From the NCBI GenBank assembly GCA_022821145.1, contig JAJEEE010000009.1, positions 1 to 64,000 of the forward strand: DNA of 64,000 bases, written 5' to 3'. A model generated the notes under the pieces. It searched no databases and had not been told where the DNA came from. It worked only from the letters and a program-made list of their open reading frames with translations. The position numbers and the translations under genes were made by a program. This document shows positions 8,727 through 16,832 of the stretch, one piece after another. How positions within the stretch are numbered: position 1 is the stretch's first letter; each line of letters starts with the position of its first letter. This DNA comes from Acidobacteriota bacterium. GTDB taxonomy: Bacteria > Acidobacteriota > Terriglobia > 20CM-2-55-15.

Positions 8727-9065
8727 ATGAACATTGAAGTTGTTGAAGAACGAGACAACGATGTCCTCGTACTGTTGCCGGTCGACCGGCTGGACAGCAC
8801 GAACGCACGCGCATTCGAGTCCATCGTCATGGATCACATCAGCAAGGGCGAACAGCGCATGATCGTCGATTTCAGCCGTCTGAACTTCATCAGCAGTTCC
8901 GGGCTGAGGGTGCTTCTCATCGCCGCCAAGAAGCTCAGCGCGACGCAGGGGAAGCTCGTCCTGTGCGACATGCAGGAACATATCCACGAAGTCTTCATGA
9001 TCAGCGGCTTCGATCAGCTCATTCCGATCCACGAATCCCGCAAGGCGTCCATGAATGTGTTCTGA
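8727..9065 (+). CDS. STAS domain anti-anti-sigma factor (first copy)
   Basis: 112-residue single-domain STAS protein. The conserved phosphorylation loop is FISSSGLRV at residues 54-62, with serines at 56, 57 and 58, so a substrate for the RsbW-like kinase is available. It ends with GFDQLIPI, the usual last helix and strand. A GAGGAAGAGG ribosome binding site precedes the ATG. It follows the kinase gene by 48 bases. A close paralogue lies at 9904-10266, which suggests local duplication. Its partner is inferred from the operon. Confidence 0.92.
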   Translation: MNIEVVEERDNDVLVLLPVDRLDSTNARAFESIVMDHISKGEQRMIVDFSRLNFISSSGLRVLLIAAKKLSATQGKLVLCDMQEHIHEVFMISGFDQLIPIHESRKASMNVF

Positions 9066-9101
9066 TCGCGCAACCGGTCCAACCCGAGAGCCGTACGCGG
9101 G

Positions 9102-9890
9102 ATGACGCCGCGTTCCCACAGTTCCGGGTGGCGATGCGTCCTTGGCGCGTGCCTCGTGCTGGGTTTCGCGGGGGCGGCGGCGGCGCAGGCCGAGTTCCAT
9201 TACCAGTTCGGCAAGCTCACGAACCCGTTCAGCGGCGCCCGGAACCGCACCCACATACTCACGATCCAGCACGCGACGAGCTGGAGCCTGGGGGACAGCT
9301 ACCTTTTCGTCGACATCCTCGACGACGGGGGTCATGACGGCTTCAACGACAAGGACCTCTACGGCGAGTGGTACCCCACGCTGAGCTTCGGCCGACTGTC
9401 GGGCGCCGAGATCCGGCTGGGCCCGATCCGCGACATCGCGGTGATCGGCGGCATGAACTTCGACAGCGACGCGGACGTCTTCAAGTGGCTCCCCGGCATC
9501 CGGGCATCCTGGGACGTGCCCGGCTTCGCGTTCCTCAACACGGACTTGACAGCCTTCATCGACGCCAACAGCGGCACGCAGGGAGGCGGTGCTCCCAGGA
9601 CCGACGACAGCTTCATGTTCGACGTCAGTTGGGCGGCTCCCTTCCAGATCGGTACGCAGTCGTTCCTGTTCGGCGGTCACGCGGAGTACATCGGCGGGAC
9701 CCGGAGCGAGTTCGGCGATCAGGGCAAGGGGTGGATTCTCGCCCAGCCCCAGATCACCTGGGATCTGGGCGGAGCACTCGGGGCGCCCAACAAGTTGTTC
9801 GTCGGAATGGAATACCAGTACTGGCGCAACAAGCTCGGCGCGACGGAACACGACAACGTCCCGCAACTGATCGTGATCTGGCGGTTCTGA
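9102..9890 (+). CDS. Tsx-like nucleoside-specific outer-membrane channel
   Basis: 262 residues with a signal peptide ending at AAAAQA. It begins the mature part with FHYQFGKLTNPF and LTIQHATSW, then FVDILDD and DLYGEWYPTLS, the pattern of the Tsx channel family, and ends in an aromatic beta-strand (LIVIWRF). It would form a 12-stranded pore for nucleosides or similar small solutes. The gene sits 36 bases after one STAS gene and 13 bases before the other, so it is almost certainly in the same transcript. A channel between two anti-anti-sigma genes is unexpected; it may be a regulated output or simply a passenger. Confidence 0.8.
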   Translation: MTPRSHSSGWRCVLGACLVLGFAGAAAAQAEFHYQFGKLTNPFSGARNRTHILTIQHATSWSLGDSYLFVDILDDGGHDGFNDKDLYGEWYPTLSFGRLSGAEIRLGPIRDIAVIGGMNFDSDADVFKWLPGIRASWDVPGFAFLNTDLTAFIDANSGTQGGGAPRTDDSFMFDVSWAAPFQIGTQSFLFGGHAEYIGGTRSEFGDQGKGWILAQPQITWDLGGALGAPNKLFVGMEYQYWRNKLGATEHDNVPQLIVIWRF

Positions 9891-9903
9891 CCACCCCCTT
9901 TCG

Positions 9904-10266
9904 ATGAAAATCGAAGTCGCGGAAGAATGGCATGACGACGTTCTCGTGCTGCTGCCGATCGGACGCATCGACAGCAACAACGCCGGCGCGTTCGAATCGA
10001 TCGTCATGCGGCACATCAACGGCGGCGAGCGTTATCTGATCGTGGATTTCAGCCGTCTCGACTTCATCAGCAGCGCCGGCCTGCGGGTCGCCGTGCTGGC
10101 CATGCGCGCGCTGAAGGCCACTCAGGGGCGAATCGTGCTCTGCGCCATGCGGACACACATCGAGGAAGTGTTCCGAATCAGCGGGTTCGATCGGATCATC
10201 ACGATCAGGAAGTCGCGCGATTCGGCCCTTGACGCAGTGACGGGGCCGTCGCCCGCCCAGCCTTAA
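9904..10266 (+). CDS. STAS domain anti-anti-sigma factor (second copy)
   Basis: 120-residue paralogue of the STAS protein at 8727, with the same opening (MKIEVAEE against MNIEVVEE) and the same ESIVM, IVDFSRL and ISGFD blocks. The phosphorylation loop here reads FISSAGLRV, so only serines 56 and 57 remain and residue 58 is alanine. The C-terminus carries about ten extra residues. The stop codon overlaps the stop of the convergent LOG gene in a shared TTAA. The two copies may respond to different kinases or at different rates; this cannot be decided from sequence. Confidence 0.9.
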   Translation: MKIEVAEEWHDDVLVLLPIGRIDSNNAGAFESIVMRHINGGERYLIVDFSRLDFISSAGLRVAVLAMRALKATQGRIVLCAMRTHIEEVFRISGFDRIITIRKSRDSALDAVTGPSPAQP

Positions 10267-10853
10267 CGCCGATAGGATCGGAGTGTCCGGACCAGCGCGT
10301 CTTCCTTGCCGGCCCACGCCGCCTGGATGATCCGCACGGCCGATTCGGCCGTTTCCGCCTGGAGGGCCAACGCCCGGTTCTTCTCCTTGAGCAACCCCTC
10401 GGCCACCGCGTGGTCCAGGAACTTGAACAGGTCGTCGTAGTATCCGTCGCTGTTGAGCAGCACGCACGGCTTCTCGTGAAGCTCGATCTGCGCCCAGGTG
10501 AGCGCTTCGAATATCTCCTCGATCGTTCCGAACCCGCCGGGCAAGGCCAGCGACGCGTCGGCCAACGTCTGCATCTTGTATTTCCGCTCATGCATCGTGT
10601 CGACGACGTACAGCCGGCTCAACCCGTCGTGGGCGACGTCCTGGTACTCCAGGTGCCGCGGAATGACGCCCGTGACGGTGCCTCCGTGCGCGAGGACAGT
10701 GTCGGCCAGGATGCCCATCAAGCCGACCCGCGCGCCGCCGTACACCAGGCCAATCGCTTCCCCCGCCATCAGGCGGCCCAGGGACTCGGCCTGCTGGCGG
10801 TGCGCCTTGCCATGCCCGACGTTCCCGGCAAGATAGACGCAGATATGTTTCAT
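10263..10853 (-). CDS. LOG family protein (TIGR00730), putative nucleotide phosphoribohydrolase
   Basis: 196 residues from ATG 10853 (the frame continues upstream in a proline/glycine-rich stretch without homology). It has the Rossmann-like fold markers of LOG proteins: VYGGARVGLMG near residue 37 and the active-site PGGFGTIEEIFEALTW near 105. LOG enzymes release nucleobase from cytokinin-type riboside 5'-monophosphates, and bacterial members often act on AMP. It is transcribed towards the STAS operon and shares its stop codon bases with it. No functional link to the partner-switching genes is obvious. Confidence 0.9.
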   Translation of the reverse strand: MKHICVYLAGNVGHGKAHRQQAESLGRLMAGEAIGLVYGGARVGLMGILADTVLAHGGTVTGVIPRHLEYQDVAHDGLSRLYVVDTMHERKYKMQTLADASLALPGGFGTIEEIFEALTWAQIELHEKPCVLLNSDGYYDDLFKFLDHAVAEGLLKEKNRALALQAETAESAVRIIQAAWAGKEDALVRTLRSYRR

Positions 10854-10928
10854 GCCATCGGGCCCGGCGGGGCCGGGGCCGTCCTTTCCGGGCAATCCGC
10901 TGTCTGGCATCGGCATCCGCGGCGCGTT

Positions 10929-11972
10929 CTACGCCGGACCTCCCGTGGCGCGGCCGGAATCCGCTCCGTCAACCGCCGGGAGCGTCCAATCGTCTCCCAG
11001 GGACACGGGCGATCCGCTTCCGACCGGGACGCCCACCTGCACCCGCCGCCGCGAGTGGACACTGGCGACCGTCACGTACTTGTACCGGGCGCCGTCCGAG
11101 GCCCGGGCGCCGGTTTCGTGCATGATCTCGGTCATCGTCTCACCGAGCGCGCCCAGGTCATCGGCGTGCGGCAGACCGGCCGGAAAGCGGTCTGCCGAAG
11201 CCGAGGGCAGGCTCGAGAATACCGCGTCGCCGTCGGGAGTCACGACGTGAATCTCGCCCATGGCGGTCGAGTCCACGATACGGCGCAATCGACGGTGAAT
11301 CTCCGGTTCGGGCCATCCGGCGGCTCCCGCATCCGCGATGAAGTAGTCCACGAGCGTGGCCTGCACGATCATCTGCTTTCCCAGGATCCCGTCCAGCACG
11401 ACTCGGATCTCGTCCAACCGGCTGGTAAACGCGTTGCTGAGCAAGTCGGGCTCGCCGAAGGCGGCCATCATGGCCGTCATCACCGGCGACGTGTACGCGT
11501 TGCTCACGACGTCCTGTTCGTCGAAGGCCGGGGCGTTGCCCACCTGCACGATGCGCGGCCGGTCGACCCCGCTGACGCCCACGTACTTGAAGATCTCGCG
11601 ATCGATCTCTCGCACCTGCGCCGGCTGCGTCACGACATCGTCGCCGTCGACCGAGGATCGGAGCAGTGGATGGAACGCCGAGGCCTGCGGTTGGATGCCG
11701 GGATCGGGATCGAACCGGAACGGCATCGGCGATCCCTCGGCGTCGCGGACGGTCGTGAGATAGGCGGCCCCAGTTTCGTCCGTGATCCAGATTTCATCGA
11801 GAACTGTACGCGCCACCACCCCGTCGAGCGTCTCGATCACGCGCGGCGCGTCCTGCCCGGCCGCTTCCGCCGCGGCCACGAGATGGGCTGCGATCCGCGC
11901 CTGGGCCGTCATCTGGTCGTCCAGCATCGCGTCCAACGCGCGTGCGATGTTGGCGAGCGAAATTCTGCCCAT
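10929..11972 (-). CDS. Orphan copy of the phosphatase sensor domain, no membrane or output domain
   Basis: 347 residues (from ATG 11972) that align along their length with the extracytoplasmic region of the SpoIIE phosphatase at 5631. Shared blocks include ISLANI, LVAAAE, RFDPDP, IQPQAS, TQPAQ, REID, FKYVG and GVDRPRIVQVG. It has neither the first membrane helix nor HAMP or PP2C domains, and no signal peptide. About 20 residues near the middle look duplicated in tandem (VSNAYTS and LLSNAFTS). The frame is open up to a GTG at 12086, but homology begins at MGRISLANIA. It may be a remnant of duplication or a soluble ligand-binding decoy. Its codon use looks intact, with no stop or frameshift. 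Confidence 0.6.
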   Translation of the reverse strand: MGRISLANIARALDAMLDDQMTAQARIAAHLVAAAEAAGQDAPRVIETLDGVVARTVLDEIWITDETGAAYLTTVRDAEGSPMPFRFDPDPGIQPQASAFHPLLRSSVDGDDVVTQPAQVREIDREIFKYVGVSGVDRPRIVQVGNAPAFDEQDVVSNAYTSPVMTAMMAAFGEPDLLSNAFTSRLDEIRVVLDGILGKQMIVQATLVDYFIADAGAAGWPEPEIHRRLRRIVDSTAMGEIHVVTPDGDAVFSSLPSASADRFPAGLPHADDLGALGETMTEIMHETGARASDGARYKYVTVASVHSRRRVQVGVPVGSGSPVSLGDDWTLPAVDGADSGRATGGPA

Positions 11973-12147
11973 CTTGATTAGTTGAACTGGCCTGTGGCTA
12001 TTGCGGATCTCCGTGGCATTATTCGGCGCACGCCGGCGGGCCGGCGCCGTGCAGTCCATCGGGGTCAAGAATAGCAGAGTTTCCACGTTCTAGCGACCTG
12101 CAACCCGGCCGCTTGCGAAACCTTTCGGCCGGTGGTAGCGTGCGGGC

Positions 12148-13719
12148 ATGGCTCGGCCTGACCGGATCGCGATTGCAGTGTCGGTCCTGGCCCTCTGCTC
12201 GACCCTGACGGCAACATCGTGCTCGCCGAGCGCACGCGTCGCCGGAACGAACTCTCGCGTCGCCGATGTCGAGGCCCTGATCAGCGACCTCGAAGTCCGC
12301 GGATTCACCGAAACGCCCGCCGAGGGCGCCTACGAACCACTGGAGTGGTGGCGCGCGTTTGGCGACCCGGTGCTGGAAAGGATCGTGGAGTCGGTACTGG
12401 ATTCCAACTTCGACGTCGCAGAGGCGATCGCGCGCGTCGACCAGGCGCACGTGCGCGCGCGGCTGGCCGAGGCGGCGGACATGCCCGTCATCCAGGTCCG
12501 AGGCGGCGCCGAGAACTTCAGCGCCCCGATCAACGCCGGACTCGGGGCCCAACTCCAGGATCTGGGCTTCGAAGACCTCCTCGCCGACCTGGACGGGGAT
12601 TTCACGTTGCCGGGCCGCCTGGGCCTCACAACGTTGTCGCTGAGCGCGGACTTCGCCTACGAGCTCGACTTCTGGGACCGTGTCCGCCCCGCGGCGCTGG
12701 CGGCCGGGGCCGACTTGCTGGCCTCCGAGTCCGACGTGCAAACGGCGCGTCTCGGGATACTGGCCGAATCGATCCGAGCGTACCTCGAGATCGCCGATCT
12801 CCGTCGACAGGCCGTCATTGCCCGCGAAATCGTCGATTTGCTCCTGGAGCGCGAAAGCGTCGCCGAAACCCGTTACGAGGGCGGACTCGGCGACTCCCTG
12901 GAGCTCTACGGCATACGCCAGGATCTGCGGAACACGCAGGCGGCATTGCCTCAACTGGACACCGGGATCGCCGCCGCCGAAGCGCGCCTCGCCACGCTCA
13001 TGGGCGGCTATCGAGAGGATGTCGCGGCCATGCTGTCCGAAGCGGCCGCGCCCGCACGGCTGGCGGATCCCGTGCCGGCGGGCATCCCGGCCGACCTGCT
13101 GATGCAGCGTCCCGACGTGCGCGCCGCGGGACTTCGGCTGGAAGCGGCCAGCTTCGCGATCGAGGCCCGCCGCGCGGACCTCATGCCCTCGCTTTCGCTC
13201 TCAGGATCCATCGGACTCCAGACCGCCGGCATCGTGGAGTTGTTCCACGTCGGCCAGTGGTTCAGCAACCTGGTCTCGAACCTGGTGACGCCCCTCTTCG
13301 ACGGCGATCGGCTGACCGCCAACGTCGAGTTCGCCGAGGCCCGGTTCGACGAGCTGGCCGCCGCCTACGGGCGCGCCGTGGTGACGGCGGTCAACGAGGT
13401 CGAGGCCGCCCTGGCGAACGTTCGGAACGAACAACGGCGGTACGAACTTCTCAGCGACAGGTTGGGCGAGGCGCGGGCGTCGGTGGAAGTCCGGTCGCAA
13501 CGGTACGCGTCGGGGATCGGAGGGTACGCCGATGTCCTGGACGCTTCGCGGACCCTGTTGAACATCGAAGCCGCGCTCGCGGGCTCGGAGCACAACCTGG
13601 CGCTCGCGCGCCTGGCGTTGCACCGAGCGCTGGGAGGCGCCTGGACATCACGGGACACGGCCGCCGGGCGGCCACTGACGCTGGCCTTCGGTCCGCCGGC
13701 CGGAATCGTGGACCCATGA
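12148..13719 (+). CDS. NodT-family outer-membrane efflux lipoprotein
   Basis: 523 residues with a lipoprotein signal peptide and lipobox at TATSC (Cys at about 25). It contains two outer membrane efflux protein repeats with long helices rich in Ala, Glu and Leu, plus the LEWWRAFGDPVLERIV opening characteristic of NodT/OprM-type factors. Trimers form the outer-membrane channel and periplasmic tunnel of tripartite pumps. The stop overlaps the start of the adaptor gene (ATGA at 13716), so the two are coupled. No inner-membrane pump follows. Confidence 0.92.
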   Translation: MARPDRIAIAVSVLALCSTLTATSCSPSARVAGTNSRVADVEALISDLEVRGFTETPAEGAYEPLEWWRAFGDPVLERIVESVLDSNFDVAEAIARVDQAHVRARLAEAADMPVIQVRGGAENFSAPINAGLGAQLQDLGFEDLLADLDGDFTLPGRLGLTTLSLSADFAYELDFWDRVRPAALAAGADLLASESDVQTARLGILAESIRAYLEIADLRRQAVIAREIVDLLLERESVAETRYEGGLGDSLELYGIRQDLRNTQAALPQLDTGIAAAEARLATLMGGYREDVAAMLSEAAAPARLADPVPAGIPADLLMQRPDVRAAGLRLEAASFAIEARRADLMPSLSLSGSIGLQTAGIVELFHVGQWFSNLVSNLVTPLFDGDRLTANVEFAEARFDELAAAYGRAVVTAVNEVEAALANVRNEQRRYELLSDRLGEARASVEVRSQRYASGIGGYADVLDASRTLLNIEAALAGSEHNLALARLALHRALGGAWTSRDTAAGRPLTLAFGPPAGIVDP

Positions 13720-14936
13720 GTCGACTGTTCGGATACATGATCGCCGTCCTCCTCCTGCTCGGATCGCTGGCCGCGGCCGGATACATGATCTCGCAGAGGC
13801 CGGAGCCGGCCCGCCGCGAGCCGCCGTCGCAGATTCCGTTTGCCGTGACGGAACCGGTCGAGGCCGGCGCGGGCGCCATCCCCGTCTACGGAGCCGGGAC
13901 GGTGCGGCCCCGGGCGCAGATCGACATCAGCGCCGAACTCAGCGGCCGCGTGGTGTGGGTGGAACCGGCGTTACAGAGCGGAGGACGCGTCCAGGCGGGA
14001 CAGGCGCTGTTTCGCCTCGACGACGCCGAGTATCTCAATCAGTTGGCGCGCGCGCGGAGCGATGTCGCGATACAAGAAGTCGAGCTTCTCAAGGTCGAGG
14101 AGGGGGCGCGCGTCGCCCGCGACGAGTACGCGCAGTTCCTGCGACGCCGCGGCGACGATGAGCCGACGGTGGAAGCGGGTCCCCTGGCCCTGTGGGAGCC
14201 GCAACTCGAGGCGGCCCGGGCGACCCTGGAGCGGTCCCGCGTCGCCGTCGCCGACGCCGAGCTGGCGTTGTCGCGCACGGAGGTGCGCGCCCCCTTCGAC
14301 GGCGTCGTGTTGACCGAGGCGCTGGAGTCGGGGCAGTTCGTGACCGCCGGCCAGAGCGTCGCCGAACTCTACGCCTCCGACGCCGTGGAAGTGGTGGTGC
14401 CGCTCTCCGATGCGGATTCCTCGCTCGTCCCCGGCTTGTGGGAGATGCGCGCCGGGGTCGCGAACCGCCAGGTGTCGGTCCGGGTCGTTGGGGACTTCGG
14501 CGCCGCGCGCTACGCCTGGGAGGGGTACGTGGACCGGGTCGAGGGCGCACTGGACGCGCAGACGCGGACGCTCGACGTCATCGTGCGCGTCCCGGATCCC
14601 TTGGGCGGCGGTTTGCTCCAGGAAGGGAACGACGCCGGGGCCGCAACGGGCGGCCGTCCCCCTCTTCTGGTCGGCAAGTTCGTGGAAGTGGAGATTCGGG
14701 GCGTGACTCCCGACGAATACTTCCGCGTGCGCCGGCCGGCGCTCCGGCCCGGCAACGAAGTGTGGGCCGTTTCGGAGGGCGCGGTCACCATCGTCCCCGT
14801 GCGCGTGTTGCAACGCTCCGACGACAACGTCTACGTGACCGGCGCCCTCGAGCCGGGACAGGCGGTCATCGTGGACGGGATCGAGATCGCCACCGAAGGC
14901 ATGCGGGTGCAGACCTCGCCCCTGGCGGCCCCCTGA
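13716..14936 (+). CDS. HlyD/AcrA-type periplasmic adaptor of an RND efflux system
   Basis: 406 residues. One N-terminal membrane helix (GYMIAVLLLLGSLAAAGYM), a split lipoyl/barrel-sandwich domain (VYGAGTVRPRAQIDIS and VRAPFDGVVLTEALESGQFV), a helical hairpin between them and a beta-barrel domain near AVEVVVPLSDAD. This is the membrane-fusion protein that links an inner-membrane pump to the NodT channel. It is translationally coupled to the preceding gene. The next gene is on the other strand and unrelated, so the AcrB-type pump must be encoded elsewhere or be shared. Confidence 0.9.
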   Translation: MSRLFGYMIAVLLLLGSLAAAGYMISQRPEPARREPPSQIPFAVTEPVEAGAGAIPVYGAGTVRPRAQIDISAELSGRVVWVEPALQSGGRVQAGQALFRLDDAEYLNQLARARSDVAIQEVELLKVEEGARVARDEYAQFLRRRGDDEPTVEAGPLALWEPQLEAARATLERSRVAVADAELALSRTEVRAPFDGVVLTEALESGQFVTAGQSVAELYASDAVEVVVPLSDADSSLVPGLWEMRAGVANRQVSVRVVGDFGAARYAWEGYVDRVEGALDAQTRTLDVIVRVPDPLGGGLLQEGNDAGAATGGRPPLLVGKFVEVEIRGVTPDEYFRVRRPALRPGNEVWAVSEGAVTIVPVRVLQRSDDNVYVTGALEPGQAVIVDGIEIATEGMRVQTSPLAAP

Positions 14937-14943
14937 GGCCGCC

Positions 14944-15990
14944 TCACGCCGCCGTGGTCCCGGGCAAACCGCGACTCGACAGCTTGAAGAGCAGCTTCAG
15001 GGCCGGGTCGAAGCGCGCCAGGATGCTCGTGACAACGGCGACGGCCCAGACGCTCCGACGGGAAACCTTGACGTCTTCGCCCCCCCGGAACCCCGGCGTC
15101 CGGTGTATCCGCCGGAGCGTGAGCACGGCAATCCCCAGCGGCCAAAGGCAGGAGCGGCGGATGGCGGTTTCGCGCGCCGGAATGATCGTGATGAACCGCA
15201 GCGCGTTCGCAAGGTGATGGTGCGTGATCGCCACGAGCCGCCGGCAGCCTTCCAGGAAACCCGGATCGGCCGTCTCCGGTGAGAGCGAGCGCAGATCGAA
15301 TCCCGCCGCGTCGAAGACGTCCCGCGGCAGCCAACACACGCCGCGGCGCCGATCCTCCCACATGTCCTTGAGAATGTTGATCATCTGCAGGCCCTGGCCG
15401 AAGGAGACCGCCAGCGGGAACAGATCGTCGCGCCGGGCCGCGATCTCGTCGGAGTAGTCACAGAACAGCGCGGTCAGAGTCTCGCCGACGACGCCGGCCA
15501 CGTGGTAGCAGTACCGGTTCATTGCGTCCACGTCCTTCAAGCCGTCGGCGCTGGCATTGCGCTGGAACTCCACCATGCCGCGCGACATGATTCCGACGCA
15601 GCGCGCCAGCGCCTCCTGTCGGGCGGGTGTCGACCGCCGCGTGATGCGGATGACGCGCGGCGTGTTGGCGACGAGGTTCCGCTCGTCGGCCGTCATCGAA
15701 GCCGACAAGCGGGCGCCGAGTTCCCGGGCGAACGGCGCGGGATCCCGTGCTCCGGCCACGACCCCGATGAAGTGCTCCGAAAACGCCTGTTTTTCCTCGA
15801 CCGCCAGCGCCGGCTCGTCCTCGATCGTGTCCGCGATCCGGCACAGGAGGTAGGCATTGCCGACCGTGTCGCGCAGGGCGTCGGGCAACTGCGCGATCGT
15901 GAGCGCGAACGTGCGGGCCACGCCTCGCAGGATCTCGTTCTGGTAGGCGATGTCGCTCGCCGCCCGCGCGGCCGTGCCGTCCGTCTTCAT
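14944..15990 (-). CDS. Squalene synthase (farnesyl-diphosphate farnesyltransferase type)
   Basis: 348 residues. It has the first aspartate motif [12 protein letters not shown] near residue 50, [16 protein letters not shown] near 165 and the second motif [14 protein letters not shown] near 212, the pattern of one-enzyme squalene synthases rather than HpnD. The product would be squalene from two farnesyl diphosphates. It is distinct from the HpnD-like protein at 165-1073. The ATG overlaps the stop of the TauD-like gene (ATGA at 15987), so it is the last gene of a leftward operon. A phytoene synthase function cannot be excluded without comparison. Confidence 0.85.
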   Translation of the reverse strand: MKTDGTAARAASDIAYQNEILRGVARTFALTIAQLPDALRDTVGNAYLLCRIADTIEDEPALAVEEKQAFSEHFIGVVAGARDPAPFARELGARLSASMTADERNLVANTPRVIRITRRSTPARQEALARCVGIMSRGMVEFQRNASADGLKDVDAMNRYCYHVAGVVGETLTALFCDYSDEIAARRDDLFPLAVSFGQGLQMINILKDMWEDRRRGVCWLPRDVFDAAGFDLRSLSPETADPGFLEGCRRLVAITHHHLANALRFITIIPARETAIRRSCLWPLGIAVLTLRRIHRTPGFRGGEDVKVSRRSVWAVAVVTSILARFDPALKLLFKLSSRGLPGTTAA

Positions 15991-16832
15991 CGCGGCCGGT
16001 CGCCCCGGATCGTCACCCGGCGCCCCTTCCGCTCCTCGGGCCAGTAGTCCCAGATCGCGTGGTGCATGGTGCACCGGTTGTCCCAGAACGCCACGTCGTT
16101 CAACTCCCACCGGAATCGGATCTGGAACCGGGGCTCCTCGCAATGGTCGAACAGCGATTCCAGCAACGCCCGGCTCTCCGAGGCGGAAAGCCCGTTGATC
16201 CGCGTCGTGAAGGTGCGGTTGACGTACAGGGCTTTCCGTCCGGTTTCCGGATGGGTGCGGACGACCGGATGGTCGGCCGACGGATACGCCTTGCCCCTGT
16301 CGTCGACGCCGCGGTCCGAATAGCGTTCCCGGTAGACGTGCTCGGAGGCGTGGCGCGCCGTCAGACCCGAGAGCCGGTTCTTCAATGCGTCCGGGAGAGT
16401 CTCGTAGGCGGCATACATGTTGACGAAGATCGTGTCCCCACCCGACGCCGGCAGCACGTGCAACTGGAGGATCGTTCCCATCGGCGGCTCCTCGTCGCAC
16501 GAAACGTCGGAATGCCAGAACTCTCCGTTGGCGACCCTGGAGTCCCGATGCACGTGGATCTCGAAGACCTCCGGGTATCCGGACATCCGCGGAGCCGCGG
16601 GGTGCATGTGGAGCGGGCCGAACATCCGGCCGACGGCCACCTGTGTTTCCGGCGAGATTTCGCTCTGTTCCTTGAAGAAAAGAACCTGCCGATCGAGCAG
16701 CGCCCGCCTCACTTCGGCGTACGTTTCCCGGTCCAGACCGCGCGCCAGATCCACCCCCCGAACCGCGCCGCCCAGCGCCGGGCCGTAGGGGGTGACCCGG
16801 ATGCGTCGATAGCCTCCCGTCACGGTTGGCAT
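15987..16832 (-). CDS. TauD/TfdA-family Fe(II)/2-oxoglutarate dioxygenase
   Basis: 281 residues with the double-stranded beta-helix dioxygenase core. The iron ligands are visible as HSD in [10 protein letters not shown] (near residue 108) and the distal histidine in [11 protein letters not shown] near 262, with the downstream arginine for 2-oxoglutarate binding in [10 protein letters not shown]. The family oxidises taurine, 2,4-D-like or other carboxylic substrates; the real substrate is unknown. ATG 16832 lies 13 bases inside the end of the PrpE gene, and the stop overlaps the squalene synthase start, so all three are coupled. Confidence 0.88.
   Translation of the reverse strand: MPTVTGGYRRIRVTPYGPALGGAVRGVDLARGLDRETYAEVRRALLDRQVLFFKEQSEISPETQVAVGRMFGPLHMHPAAPRMSGYPEVFEIHVHRDSRVANGEFWHSDVSCDEEPPMGTILQLHVLPASGGDTIFVNMYAAYETLPDALKNRLSGLTARHASEHVYRERYSDRGVDDRGKAYPSADHPVVRTHPETGRKALYVNRTFTTRINGLSASESRALLESLFDHCEEPRFQIRFRWELNDVAFWDNRCTMHHAIWDYWPEERKGRRVTIRGDRPR

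Noticed and set aside
12219-14936. Long plus-strand frame suggesting a 905-residue protein
   Set aside because: Only the last 406 residues (adaptor from 13716) are real; the front part is a shifted reading of the NodT gene.
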